From Sphingomonas bacterium (lineage in GTDB: Bacteria > Pseudomonadota > Alphaproteobacteria > Sphingomonadales > Sphingomonadaceae), in assembly GCA_026785645.1 (NCBI GenBank), contig JAJAZM010000096.1, forward strand, positions 1 through 6,605: a stretch of DNA of 6,605 bases. Reading direction: 5' to 3'. The position numbers and the translations under genes are program-made. Positions 1 to 6,228 of the stretch are shown here, one piece after another; positions within the stretch are counted from its first letter, which is position 1, and every line of letters starts with the position of its first letter. The notes under the pieces are model-generated. The model saw only the letters and a list, made by a program, of their open reading frames with translations. It ran no database searches and had not been told where the DNA came from.

Positions 1-1328
1 AGGATGGCTACACGTTCGACGCCGGCCCGACAGTGATCACCGATCCGCCGTGCCTCGAGGAATTATGGGAGCTGTCGGGGCAGAAAATGTCCGACGATGT
101 GACGCTAGCGCCGGTCACCCCTTTCTATCGGCTGATGTGGAACGATGGCGTCGCGTTCGATTATTCGAACGACGACGTGGCACTGGAAAAAGCCATTGCG
201 GCGCTCAATCCGGACGATGTCGCAGGCTACCACCGCTTCCTGAAATATGCCGAAGGCGTCTATCAGGAAGGCTATGTGAAGCTTGGCGCGGTGCCGTTCC
301 TGGATTTCGCGTCGATGCTCAAGGCCGCTCCCGCGATGCTAAAGTATCAAGCATGGCGCTCGGTCTATTCGATGGTGTCGAAGTTCGTCAAAAGCGACAA
401 ATTGCGCCAGGCCTTGTCGTTCCACACCTTGCTGGTCGGAGGCAATCCGATGAACACCAGCGCGCTCTACGCCTTGATCCACAAGCTCGAGCGCGATGGC
501 GGGGTGTGGTTCGCAATGGGCGGGACCAGCGCGCTGATCGACGGCATGGTACGATTGTTCGAGCGGCTTGGCGGAACGGTCCGGCTCGATGAGCCAGTTG
601 AGCGGATTACCACTGCGGGCGACAGGGTGACGGGAGTAATCACCGCCAAGGGCGAGCTCAAGGCGGATATGATCGCGACCAATGGCGACGTGGTCCACAG
701 CTATGGCCTGATCAAGGATCATCCGCGCGGCAAGCAGGCCGAGGCGAAATTGAAGCGCCGCAGCTTCTCGCCGAGCCTGTTCGTGGTCCATTTCGGGCTC
801 AAGGGCACATTCGACATCCCGCATCACTCGATCCTGTTCTCGGATCGCTACGGACCGTTGCTCAAGGACATCTACAAGAACGGTGTGCTGTCCGAGGACC
901 CGTCGATCTACCTCCATCATCCGACGATCACCGATCCGTCGTTGGCGCCGCCGGGCTGCTCGTCCTTTTATGCACTCGCCCCGGTCCCTCATCGCGGCAA
1001 GATGGACGTCGACTGGGAGGTCGAAGGCGCGCGCTATCGCGAGGTGGTGATCGACCGAATCGAGAAATTGCTAATCCCCGACATCCGTGAGCGGATCGAG
1101 ACGATCTTCCATTATAGCCCGGCCGACTTCACCGAGGACCTGAGCGCACATCTGGGTTCCGCGTTCAGCCTTGAGCCGGTGTTGACCCAAAGCGCCTACT
1201 TCCGCGTCCACAACCGCGACGATGTGCTTAAGAATCTCTACTTCGTCGGCGCCGGAACGCATCCCGGCGCGGGAATCCCGGGGGTGGTCGGAAGCGCCAA
1301 GGCAACCGCCGGGCTGATTGTCGGATGA
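1..1328 (+). CDS. crtI: Phytoene desaturase CrtI (5'-truncated by window edge)
   Basis: FAD-dependent carotenoid desaturase that introduces double bonds into phytoene at the membrane; the four-step version gives lycopene. The frame is already open at base 3 and reads DGYTFDAGPTVITDP, a conserved CrtI block normally about 45-50 residues from the N-terminus, so the true start and the N-terminal Rossmann GxGxxG dinucleotide-binding segment lie upstream of the window. The first ATG in view, at base 33 or later, is not a real start. The C-terminus carries the family signature GAGTHPGAGIPGV (about 1246-1284) followed by GSAKATAGL, the conserved FAD-contacting end. About 441 residues are visible, which fits a usual length near 490. 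The stop overlaps the crtB start (ATGA, 1325-1328). A beta-ring hydroxylase next door implies that the product is lycopene for cyclisation; this is inference. No frameshift or internal stop is seen. Confidence 0.95.
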   Translation, partial: DGYTFDAGPTVITDPPCLEELWELSGQKMSDDVTLAPVTPFYRLMWNDGVAFDYSNDDVALEKAIAALNPDDVAGYHRFLKYAEGVYQEGYVKLGAVPFLDFASMLKAAPAMLKYQAWRSVYSMVSKFVKSDKLRQALSFHTLLVGGNPMNTSALYALIHKLERDGGVWFAMGGTSALIDGMVRLFERLGGTVRLDEPVERITTAGDRVTGVITAKGELKADMIATNGDVVHSYGLIKDHPRGKQAEAKLKRRSFSPSLFVVHFGLKGTFDIPHHSILFSDRYGPLLKDIYKNGVLSEDPSIYLHHPTITDPSLAPPGCSSFYALAPVPHRGKMDVDWEVEGARYREVVIDRIEKLLIPDIRERIETIFHYSPADFTEDLSAHLGSAFSLEPVLTQSAYFRVHNRDDVLKNLYFVGAGTHPGAGIPGVVGSAKATAGLIVG

Positions 1329-2269
1329 TTCCAGCTGCCCGCGACCGCCCGGCGCTGGTCGCGGCGTCGGGCGCGATCATCTCTGAAGGATCGAAGAGCT
1401 TCCGCAGCGCCAGTCGGCTGTTCGACACGACCACGCGAGAACGGTCGTGGCTGCTTTATGCCTGGTGCCGCGCCTGCGACGATCTGACCGACGGACAGAC
1501 GCTTGGGCACGATGCCCGGGCCCCCGACGATCCCGCCGCCGGGCAAGCCCGGATCGAGGCGCTGACCAAAGCGGCACTGGCCGGGCAACCGACCGGCGAG
1601 ACCCCGTTCGATGCGCTCGGGCTGGTTGCTGCCGAAGTTTCGATCCCGGCGCGGACGATCGACGACCATCTCACCGGCTTCGCGCTCGACGCCAGAGGCT
1701 GGACGCCGGCCGACGAGCAGGAAATGCTGGCTTATTGTTACTATGTGGCGGGTGCAGTCGGATCGATGATGGCGGCGGTAATGGGGGTCGACCCCAAGGA
1801 TCGCGACACGCTCGATCGGGCAAGCGACCTCGGCATCGCCTTCCAACTCGCCAATATAGCGCGCGACATTGTTCCCGATGCACGCCAGGGCCGGGTCTAT
1901 CTTCCGCGCGACTGGCTGGTCGACGCCGGGCTTGATCCCGACGTTCCCGCCAGCATCGCTGCGCCGCAAGCCAGAGCGGCGGTCGCACGGCTTGCAAAGC
2001 GGCTGGTCGACCTGTCGCGGAATTATCGCAAATCGGCGCGCACCGGCGCAAGCCGCTTGCCTTTTCGGGCGCGACTGGCGGTGCTTGCCGCAGCCAATGT
2101 CTATGGCGCGATCGGCGAGAAGGTCGTTCGCCGCGGGGCGCAGGCGTGGGATAGTCGAACGGTGATTTCGAAGGCCGAGAAACTGCTTCACTTCAGCAGC
2201 GCTTTCGCCATGGCGATGTCCCCGGCGCAGGCCACCCCGCGCACCAATTTGTGGACCGCCTCGGCTTAA
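1325..2269 (+). CDS. crtB: Phytoene synthase CrtB
   Basis: Squalene/phytoene synthase family enzyme that condenses two geranylgeranyl diphosphates to phytoene, the first committed carotenoid step. The 314-residue protein has normal family length (about 300). Both Mg-diphosphate-binding aspartate motifs are present: DDLTD at residues 52-56, preceded by LYAWCRACDD, and DIVPD at 181-185 inside the block FQLANIARDIVPDARQGR, followed by VYLP. The conserved GSKSF near residue 22-26 supports the ATG at 1325. This start overlaps the crtI stop by ATGA and has no strong Shine-Dalgarno sequence, so translation is probably coupled to crtI. The gene ends tail-to-tail with crtZ, sharing TTAA at 2266-2269. 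Squalene synthase-like HpnC/HpnD proteins are the main alternative, but the crtI overlap and the residues around the second aspartate motif favour CrtB. Confidence 0.95.
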   Translation: MIPAARDRPALVAASGAIISEGSKSFRSASRLFDTTTRERSWLLYAWCRACDDLTDGQTLGHDARAPDDPAAGQARIEALTKAALAGQPTGETPFDALGLVAAEVSIPARTIDDHLTGFALDARGWTPADEQEMLAYCYYVAGAVGSMMAAVMGVDPKDRDTLDRASDLGIAFQLANIARDIVPDARQGRVYLPRDWLVDAGLDPDVPASIAAPQARAAVARLAKRLVDLSRNYRKSARTGASRLPFRARLAVLAAANVYGAIGEKVVRRGAQAWDSRTVISKAEKLLHFSSAFAMAMSPAQATPRTNLWTASA

Positions 2270-2277
2270 GCCGGGGT
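2258..2277. repeat. Inverted repeat over the shared crtB/crtZ stop codons
   Basis: A perfect 12-base palindrome, CGGCTTAAGCCG (2262-2273), spans the TTAA that contains both stop codons. As RNA it extends to about 8 pairs (2258-2265 with 2270-2277, two of them G-U) around a UUAA tetraloop. Only three T's follow on the plus strand and there is no T-run on the minus strand, so a classical intrinsic terminator is not well supported. It could be a weak bidirectional terminator or 3'-end stabiliser for the two convergent genes, or chance in GC-rich DNA. Confidence 0.4.
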
Positions 2278-2769
2278 TTCGCGACCGGTCGGCGAGCGCA
2301 ATTTTCCGCGGCTCGATTCGAGCTGGACCATCAATTTATCGACCGGTGGCGCCACCAGGAACCCGAAGCTCAAGCCGTGACGCTTGCTCTCGACCGCATG
2401 GTGAAGCCGATGCGCCTGGACGATGCGCTTCATGTACAAGGATTTGGGAATATAGCGGTGCGGCATGCGGCGATGGACGATGACGTCGTGAAAGCCGAAA
2501 TAGATCATCCCGTAGGTTGCAACGCCGACCCCGACGGCAATCGCCCACGATCCGAGACCGCCCATGATCCCGCGATTGATCAGGACGATCGAAGGAAGCG
2601 CGAAGATCAACGCATAGAGGTCGTTGAGCTCAAACCGGCCGTCGCGCGGACGATGATGGCTCTTGTGCAGGAACCAACCCGGCCCGTGCATCACCCAGCG
2701 ATGCATCACATACGCAAAGCCCTCCATCGCGAGGACAGTGAGCAACCAGATGAGAATGAGGTTCAGCAT
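2266..2769 (-). CDS. crtZ: Beta-carotene 3-hydroxylase CrtZ
   Basis: Non-haem di-iron membrane hydroxylase of the fatty acid hydroxylase superfamily that adds 3-OH groups to the beta rings of beta-carotene, giving beta-cryptoxanthin and then zeaxanthin. The 167-residue protein matches the usual 160-175. All histidine clusters are visible: HRWVMH (H23, H28), HKSHH (H35, H38, H39), HDVIVH (H94, H99) and HRLHH (H120, H123, H124). Hydrophobic segments lie at about residues 2-20, 50-66 and 72-92. The hydrophobic N-terminus before HRWVMHGP matches characterised CrtZ proteins and supports the ATG at 2769-2767. An in-frame TAG lies just upstream (2778-2776), so no longer form exists. No Shine-Dalgarno sequence precedes the start. 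It is convergent with crtB and divergent from the cytochrome b gene, so it is expressed separately from crtIB. A terminal tail of about 20 polar residues follows the last conserved block. Confidence 0.95.
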   Translation of the reverse strand: MLNLILIWLLTVLAMEGFAYVMHRWVMHGPGWFLHKSHHRPRDGRFELNDLYALIFALPSIVLINRGIMGGLGSWAIAVGVGVATYGMIYFGFHDVIVHRRMPHRYIPKSLYMKRIVQAHRLHHAVESKRHGLSFGFLVAPPVDKLMVQLESSRGKLRSPTGRETPA

Positions 2770-2776
2770 GACGCGC

Positions 2777-2782
2777 TATATA
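2777..2782 (-). promoter_or_regulatory. Candidate -10 box of crtZ (TATATA)
   Basis: TATATA sits within the palindrome CTATATAG (2776-2783), the only AT-only hexamer in this gap. On the minus strand it ends 7 bases before the crtZ ATG, which would put the transcription start at or within a base or two of the start codon. The -35 match is poor (TGGAAT at 18-base spacing, three of six to TTGACA). It is identified from sequence only. Confidence 0.35.
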
Positions 2783-2828
2783 GGCGTTGGCGGGGGGTGA
2801 ATTCCAGTGTTGTCTTGACCCTGAACCA

Positions 2829-2857
2829 TTGCCGACCTCGCCTTGTGCCGCGATAAG
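2829..2857 (+). promoter_or_regulatory. Candidate promoter of the cytochrome b / molybdoenzyme / moa operon
   Basis: TTGCCG (2829-2834) and GATAAG (2852-2857) are separated by exactly 17 bases, and each matches the sigma-70 consensus at four of six positions. Transcription would begin near 2863-2865, leaving a leader of a little over 20 bases before the ATG at 2886. A second -35-like TTGACC (2815-2820) lies upstream but has no good -10 at 16-18 bases. The 116-base gap (2770-2885) holds no recognisable Moco riboswitch fold or operator. Confidence 0.4.
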
Positions 2858-2885
2858 GGGGTTCTTCGTCAATCGGAAAACCGCC

Positions 2886-3758
2886 ATGCCCGTGTCCGAA
2901 CCCATCATGGCGACTGAAAGCGACCCCGGCGCCGGCGACCTGGTCAAGCGGCATCGGCTATCGACCCGCCTGTGGCACTGGCTCAATGTCGTCACGCTGG
3001 CGGTCATGTTGATGAGCGGACTGATGATCTTCAACGCCCATCCGCGACTCTATTGGGGACACTATGGCGCCAATGCCGACCCTGCCTGGTTCGAGATCGG
3101 CTCGACCGAGAACACCGGCTTCATTCAGGCCGGGCCGCTGCGGGTCGAGACGACCGGGGTGCTCGGTCACTGGACCGACCAGGATGCCAAGATCCAGCGC
3201 CGCGCCTTTCCTTACTGGATCACAATCCCGTCACGCTACAGCCTGGCCGACGCGCGGCTGTGGCATCTCGCCTTTGCGTGGGTGCTCGGGGTCAGCCTGC
3301 TTGTCTATATGGTGATCAGCCTGGTCAATCGGCATTTCAAGCGCGACCTCACCATTTCGCGCGCCGAGATCCGGCCGGCGCATGTGTGGGCCGACGTCAA
3401 GGACCATGCTCGCCTCCGCTTCCCGACCGGGGCCGCTGCATTGCGCTACAATATCCTCCAGAAACTGGCTTATGCATCGGTGCTGTTCGTGATGCTCCCG
3501 CTGATCATCTTCACCGGCCTCGCCATGTCGCCGGCGATCGATTCGGGCTGGTCGTGGCTGCTCGACATTTTCGGCGGGCGGCAGTCGGCGCGGTCACTCC
3601 ATTTCATCGCGATGGTCGCGCTGGTCGGCTTCTTCTTCGTTCATATCGCAATGGTCGTGCTGGCCGGACCGATCAACGAGTTGAGGTCGATGATCAGCGG
3701 ATATTATCGTCTTCCGGGCGAGCGGCCCGAGCCGGTCATCGAGGAGGTTGCGCCATGA
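2886..3758 (+). CDS. Cytochrome b561-type membrane haem protein (cytochrome b/b6 domain)
   Basis: Predicted integral membrane di-haem b-type cytochrome, the likely electron-transfer subunit linking the quinone pool to the molybdoenzyme encoded next. The 290-residue protein has four helices at about 28-50, 124-147, 194-216 and 238-260. Candidate haem-ligand histidines are H31 (LWHWLN), H127 (LWHLAF), H239 (SLHFI) and H253 (FVHIAM), a layout like Ni/Fe-hydrogenase and thiosulfate-reductase cytochromes b. A loop of about 70 residues (52-122) between helices 1 and 2 is rich in aromatic residues (AFPYWITIPSRYSL) and may dock the partner protein. The ATG at 2886 was chosen because the only in-frame start further up is a TTG at 2787 that overlaps the predicted promoter; an ATG at 2907 is a possible alternative, and neither has a clear Shine-Dalgarno sequence. 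The stop overlaps the next ATG (3755-3758). Substrate and direction of electron flow are not known. Confidence 0.85.
   Translation: MPVSEPIMATESDPGAGDLVKRHRLSTRLWHWLNVVTLAVMLMSGLMIFNAHPRLYWGHYGANADPAWFEIGSTENTGFIQAGPLRVETTGVLGHWTDQDAKIQRRAFPYWITIPSRYSLADARLWHLAFAWVLGVSLLVYMVISLVNRHFKRDLTISRAEIRPAHVWADVKDHARLRFPTGAAALRYNILQKLAYASVLFVMLPLIIFTGLAMSPAIDSGWSWLLDIFGGRQSARSLHFIAMVALVGFFFVHIAMVVLAGPINELRSMISGYYRLPGERPEPVIEEVAP
3741..3747 (+). promoter_or_regulatory. Shine-Dalgarno site for the molybdoenzyme gene
   Basis: GAGGAGG lies 7 bases before the ATG at 3755, inside the last codons of the cytochrome gene. It is the strongest ribosome-binding site in the window and fixes the molybdoenzyme start despite the open frame that continues upstream. 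Confidence 0.75.
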
Positions 3759-4501
3759 ACCGCCGCGAAGTGATCGGGGGATTGTCGCTTGGCGCAAGCG
3801 CGTTGCTGCTTGGCGGGTGCGACAAGCTCAACGCCGACCCGGGCGTGCGCAAGATATTGATCGGCGCGGAAGGATTGAACCTGCGCAGCCAGCGACTGCT
3901 CGCCGGCGGCCTGGCGCGCGAATATCGCCGCGACCAGATGTCCCCGGTGTTCCGCACCAACGGCAACACCCGGCCCGCGTCGGCCACCTATCAAGCGCAT
4001 GCCGCGACCAATTTCACCGATTGGCGGCTGGTGGTCGACGGGCTGGTGGCGCGACCGCTCGCCATGTCGCTGCGCGATCTCGGGGCCTTTCCGCAACGCG
4101 CCCAGATCACCCGCCACGATTGCGTCGAAGGGTGGAGCGCGATCGGCAAATGGCAGGGGCCGGTGCTGGGCGATATCTTGAAAGCCGCCGGCCTGTCCGA
4201 GCGCGCGAGATATATCGTGTTCCACTGCGCCGACGCGTTCGGCAGCCGACCTTATTACGAATCGATCGATCTGTACGATGCCTTCCATCCGCAAACGATC
4301 ATGGCGCTGTTGATGAACGACCGGCGACTGCCGATGGGCCATGGCGCGCCGATCCGCCTGCGGGTCGAGCGGCAGCTGGGCTACAAGCACGCCAAGTTCG
4401 TGATGCGGATCGAAGCGCGCGAGCGGATCGACAATCTGTACGACGGCAAGGGCGGCTATTGGGAAGATGTCGGCGACTATGCCTGGTATGCCGGGATCTG
4501 A
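3755..4501 (+). CDS. Tat-exported molybdopterin-dependent oxidoreductase (sulfite oxidase/YedY-like fold), putative lipoprotein
   Basis: Catalytic subunit of a periplasmic molybdoenzyme of the sulfite oxidase/MsrP superfamily. The 248-residue protein starts MNRREVIGGLSLGASALLL: a twin-arginine motif (R3-R4), a hydrophobic stretch, then a lipobox LGGC with Cys22, so it is probably folded in the cytoplasm with cofactor, exported by Tat and lipid-anchored. Cys123 in HDCVEGWSAIGKW aligns with the Mo-ligand cysteine of YedY (RCVEAWS), and RLPMGHGAPIRLR (191-203) with GYKHAKFVMRIE (209-220) are the other conserved pterin-domain blocks. No C-terminal dimerisation domain of eukaryotic sulfite oxidase is present, and the protein is shorter than MsrP (about 330). 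The preceding gene is a b561-type cytochrome, not MsrQ, so it should not be called MsrP without a test. Sulfite, another S- or N-oxide, or methionine sulfoxide are possible substrates. The start follows GAGGAGG and overlaps the upstream stop. Confidence 0.88.
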   Translation: MNRREVIGGLSLGASALLLGGCDKLNADPGVRKILIGAEGLNLRSQRLLAGGLAREYRRDQMSPVFRTNGNTRPASATYQAHAATNFTDWRLVVDGLVARPLAMSLRDLGAFPQRAQITRHDCVEGWSAIGKWQGPVLGDILKAAGLSERARYIVFHCADAFGSRPYYESIDLYDAFHPQTIMALLMNDRRLPMGHGAPIRLRVERQLGYKHAKFVMRIEARERIDNLYDGKGGYWEDVGDYAWYAGI

Positions 4502-4507
4502 CCGGCG

Positions 4508-5254
4508 ATGATCGGGCTCGCGCTCGCTTTCTTCGTCACCGCCTTGCTTTACGCCATTGCCGGCTTTGGCGGGGGGTCGACCTACACCGCGCTACTGGTG
4601 CTTGCCGGGACCGAATATCGTGCGGTGCCGATCCTGTCGCTGGCGTGCAACATAGTGGTGGTCAGCGTCGGCACCTGGCGGTTCGCGCGGGCCGGGCATC
4701 TCGATTGGCAGCGGGCGTGGCCATTGTTCGTCACCTCGGTCCCGGCGGCCTGGCTTGGCGGGCGGCTGGTGGTCGAGCGGGAGATGTTCGTCGGGCTGCT
4801 TGCGGGGTCGCTGCTGGTGGCGGGGCTGGTGATGCTGTGGCAGCCGATTTGGAAGCGCGACGTGGAACCCGCGCCCGGCCCGCGCTGGATCGAGCCGGTG
4901 GCCGGCGCCGGGCTGGGGTTTCTTGCGGGGGTGGTCGGGATCGGCGGCGGGATTTTCCTTGCGCCCTTGCTTTATCTGTTGCGCTGGGACGGCCCAAGGC
5001 GGATTGCAGCGACATGCGCGGCGTTCATCCTGGTCAATTCGATCTCCGGCCTTGCGGGACAGGCGAGCAAGGGGCTGGCGGCGACCGGGGCGGTGATCGG
5101 TGAGCATGGCTTGCTGTTCCCGGCGGTATTGCTTGGCGGGCTGCTCGGGGCGGGGCTCGGGGCGCGGCGGATCGAACCGCAATGGGTGCGGATCGTGACC
5201 GCGTTGCTGATCCTGTATGTCGCGGTTCGGCTGGGGATCGAGGCGGTGAAATGA
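4508..5254 (+). CDS. TauE/SafE-family membrane permease (putative sulfite/organosulfonate exporter)
   Basis: Inner-membrane transporter of the TauE/SafE (DUF81) family, whose studied members move sulfite, sulfoacetate or related anions. The 248-residue protein has about seven to eight hydrophobic segments and the two repeated halves typical of the family, each with a glycine motif at the start: AGFGGGSTYTALL (18-30) and VGIGGGIFLAPLL (143-155). A polar cytoplasmic-type linker (about 112-128) separates the halves. The ATG lies 6 bases after the molybdoenzyme stop, the only junction in this operon without an overlap, and its Shine-Dalgarno signal is weak (GGGA at 4493-4496). The stop overlaps the moaA ATG. 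The context suggests that it handles a sulfur anion used or made by the molybdoenzyme. That is inference; family substrates vary and transport direction cannot be read from the sequence. Confidence 0.85.
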   Translation: MIGLALAFFVTALLYAIAGFGGGSTYTALLVLAGTEYRAVPILSLACNIVVVSVGTWRFARAGHLDWQRAWPLFVTSVPAAWLGGRLVVEREMFVGLLAGSLLVAGLVMLWQPIWKRDVEPAPGPRWIEPVAGAGLGFLAGVVGIGGGIFLAPLLYLLRWDGPRRIAATCAAFILVNSISGLAGQASKGLAATGAVIGEHGLLFPAVLLGGLLGAGLGARRIEPQWVRIVTALLILYVAVRLGIEAVK

Positions 5255-6228
5255 TTGGCGGTCACACTGCGAGCATCACCTACTTGAGGCTATCGGTGAC
5301 CGACCGGTGCGACTTGAGATGCGCCTATTGCATGCCCGAGCGGATGGAATTCCTCCCGCGATCCGAGATACTTAGCCTCGACGAGCTGGATCAGATGGCG
5401 AGCGCCTTCATTCGCCTGGGAATCACCAAGCTGCGGCTGACGGGCGGCGAGCCATTGGTCCGCAAAGGCTTCGTCGAGCTGGTCGCCGGGCTCTCGCGGC
5501 ACTTGGGCAATGGCCTCGACGAACTGGTCATAACCACCAACGGTACCCGGCTGGCCGAGCATGCCGAGGCACTGGCGCGATACGGGGTGCGGCGGATCAA
5601 TGTGTCGATCGACAGCCTGATCCCCGAACATTATGCGCGGATCACCCGCGGCGGCGATCTGGCGCGGGTGATTGCCGGGGTCGATGCGGCGATCGCGGCG
5701 GGGATCGCGGTCAAGATCAACAGCGTGGCCCTGGCCAATGACAATCTGGGCGAGGTGGTCGCGCTGGCCGACTGGGCGCAGCAGCGCGGCGCGGCGATCA
5801 GCTTCATCGAAGTCATGCCGCTGGGCGAGGTCGAGGCCAACCGGATCGACCAGCATGTCCCGATGACCGAGGTTCGGCGGCGGCTGAGCGAGCGCTGGAG
5901 CCTGACCCCGATCGCGCTCGATACCGGCGGCCCGGCGCGCTACGTCCGCACCGACGCGGGCGGGACGATCGGCTTCATCACCCCTTTGAGCGATAATTTC
6001 TGCGGGTCATGCAACCGAGTCCGGGTGACCTGCACCGGGCAGCTCTACCTGTGCCTCGGCCAGGATGCGCGGATCGACTTGCGCGACATTTTGCGCAGCG
6101 GGGACGAAGTGGCACTCGAGACCGCAATCACGCAAGCGATGCGCAAGAAGCCGCTTGCCCACGACTTCCTGATCGCCCCGACGCGAATCCAGGGGGTGGA
6201 GCGGCACATGTCGATGACCGGCGGATGA
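5251..6228 (+). CDS. moaA: GTP 3',8-cyclase MoaA (molybdenum cofactor biosynthesis)
   Basis: Radical SAM enzyme that converts GTP to 3',8-cyclo-7,8-dihydro-GTP, the first step of molybdenum cofactor synthesis in the cytoplasm; MoaC (not in the window) then makes cPMP. The 325-residue protein has the expected length. The SAM-cluster motif is C20-x3-C24-x2-C27 (CDLRCAYC), followed by LRLTGGEPLVRKG. The second, GTP-binding 4Fe-4S cluster is C251-x2-C254-x13-C268 (CGSCNRVRVT onward). The protein ends in the conserved Gly-Gly tail (MSMTGG) needed for activity in this family. The start at 5251 is chosen because MIGGHTASITYLRLSVTDRC matches MoaA N-termini, GAGG (5240-5243) lies 7 bases upstream, and ATGA overlaps the transporter stop; an in-frame extension back to 5182 is not needed. 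Confidence 0.97.
   Translation: MIGGHTASITYLRLSVTDRCDLRCAYCMPERMEFLPRSEILSLDELDQMASAFIRLGITKLRLTGGEPLVRKGFVELVAGLSRHLGNGLDELVITTNGTRLAEHAEALARYGVRRINVSIDSLIPEHYARITRGGDLARVIAGVDAAIAAGIAVKINSVALANDNLGEVVALADWAQQRGAAISFIEVMPLGEVEANRIDQHVPMTEVRRRLSERWSLTPIALDTGGPARYVRTDAGGTIGFITPLSDNFCGSCNRVRVTCTGQLYLCLGQDARIDLRDILRSGDEVALETAITQAMRKKPLAHDFLIAPTRIQGVERHMSMTGG

Noticed and set aside
36..943. Near-identical short strings (ATCACCGATCCG at about 36 and 929) inside crtI
   Set aside because: Both encode I-T-D-P in separate, normal parts of CrtI; this is a chance match in coding sequence, not a repeat element.
1238..2191. Long minus-strand open frame of 317 residues opposite crtB
   Set aside because: Antisense shadow typical of GC-rich coding DNA; the composition (many Arg, Pro and Gly) has no recognisable domain, and the plus strand is clearly crtB.
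2251..2856. Plus-strand open frame of 201 residues opposite crtZ
   Set aside because: It is antisense to crtZ, whose histidine clusters are intact, and shows no domain of its own.
2787..2885. N-terminal extension of the cytochrome b gene from the TTG at 2787
   Set aside because: It would place coding sequence over the best promoter candidate; the added residues show no family similarity, and the ATG at 2886 gives the expected length before helix 1.
2770..2885. Moco riboswitch upstream of the operon
   Set aside because: The predicted leader is only about 20 bases and the whole gap is 116 bases with no convincing multi-stem fold by eye; too small for the known motif.
2972..3754. Open frame upstream of the molybdoenzyme ATG, giving an apparent 509-residue protein ending at 4501
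   Set aside because: It reads the cytochrome b gene out of frame and yields Arg/Gly-rich nonsense; the GAGGAGG site, Tat signal and ATGA overlap fix the start at 3755.
3748..5103. Long plus-strand open frame of 451 residues across the molybdoenzyme and permease genes
   Set aside because: It is a shadow frame: Arg/Ala-rich, no family motif, and overlaps two well-supported genes in another frame.
5182..5250. Upstream extension of moaA
   Set aside because: It overlaps the end of the permease gene with no MoaA-like residues; the ATG at 5251 has a Shine-Dalgarno site and matches the family N-terminus.
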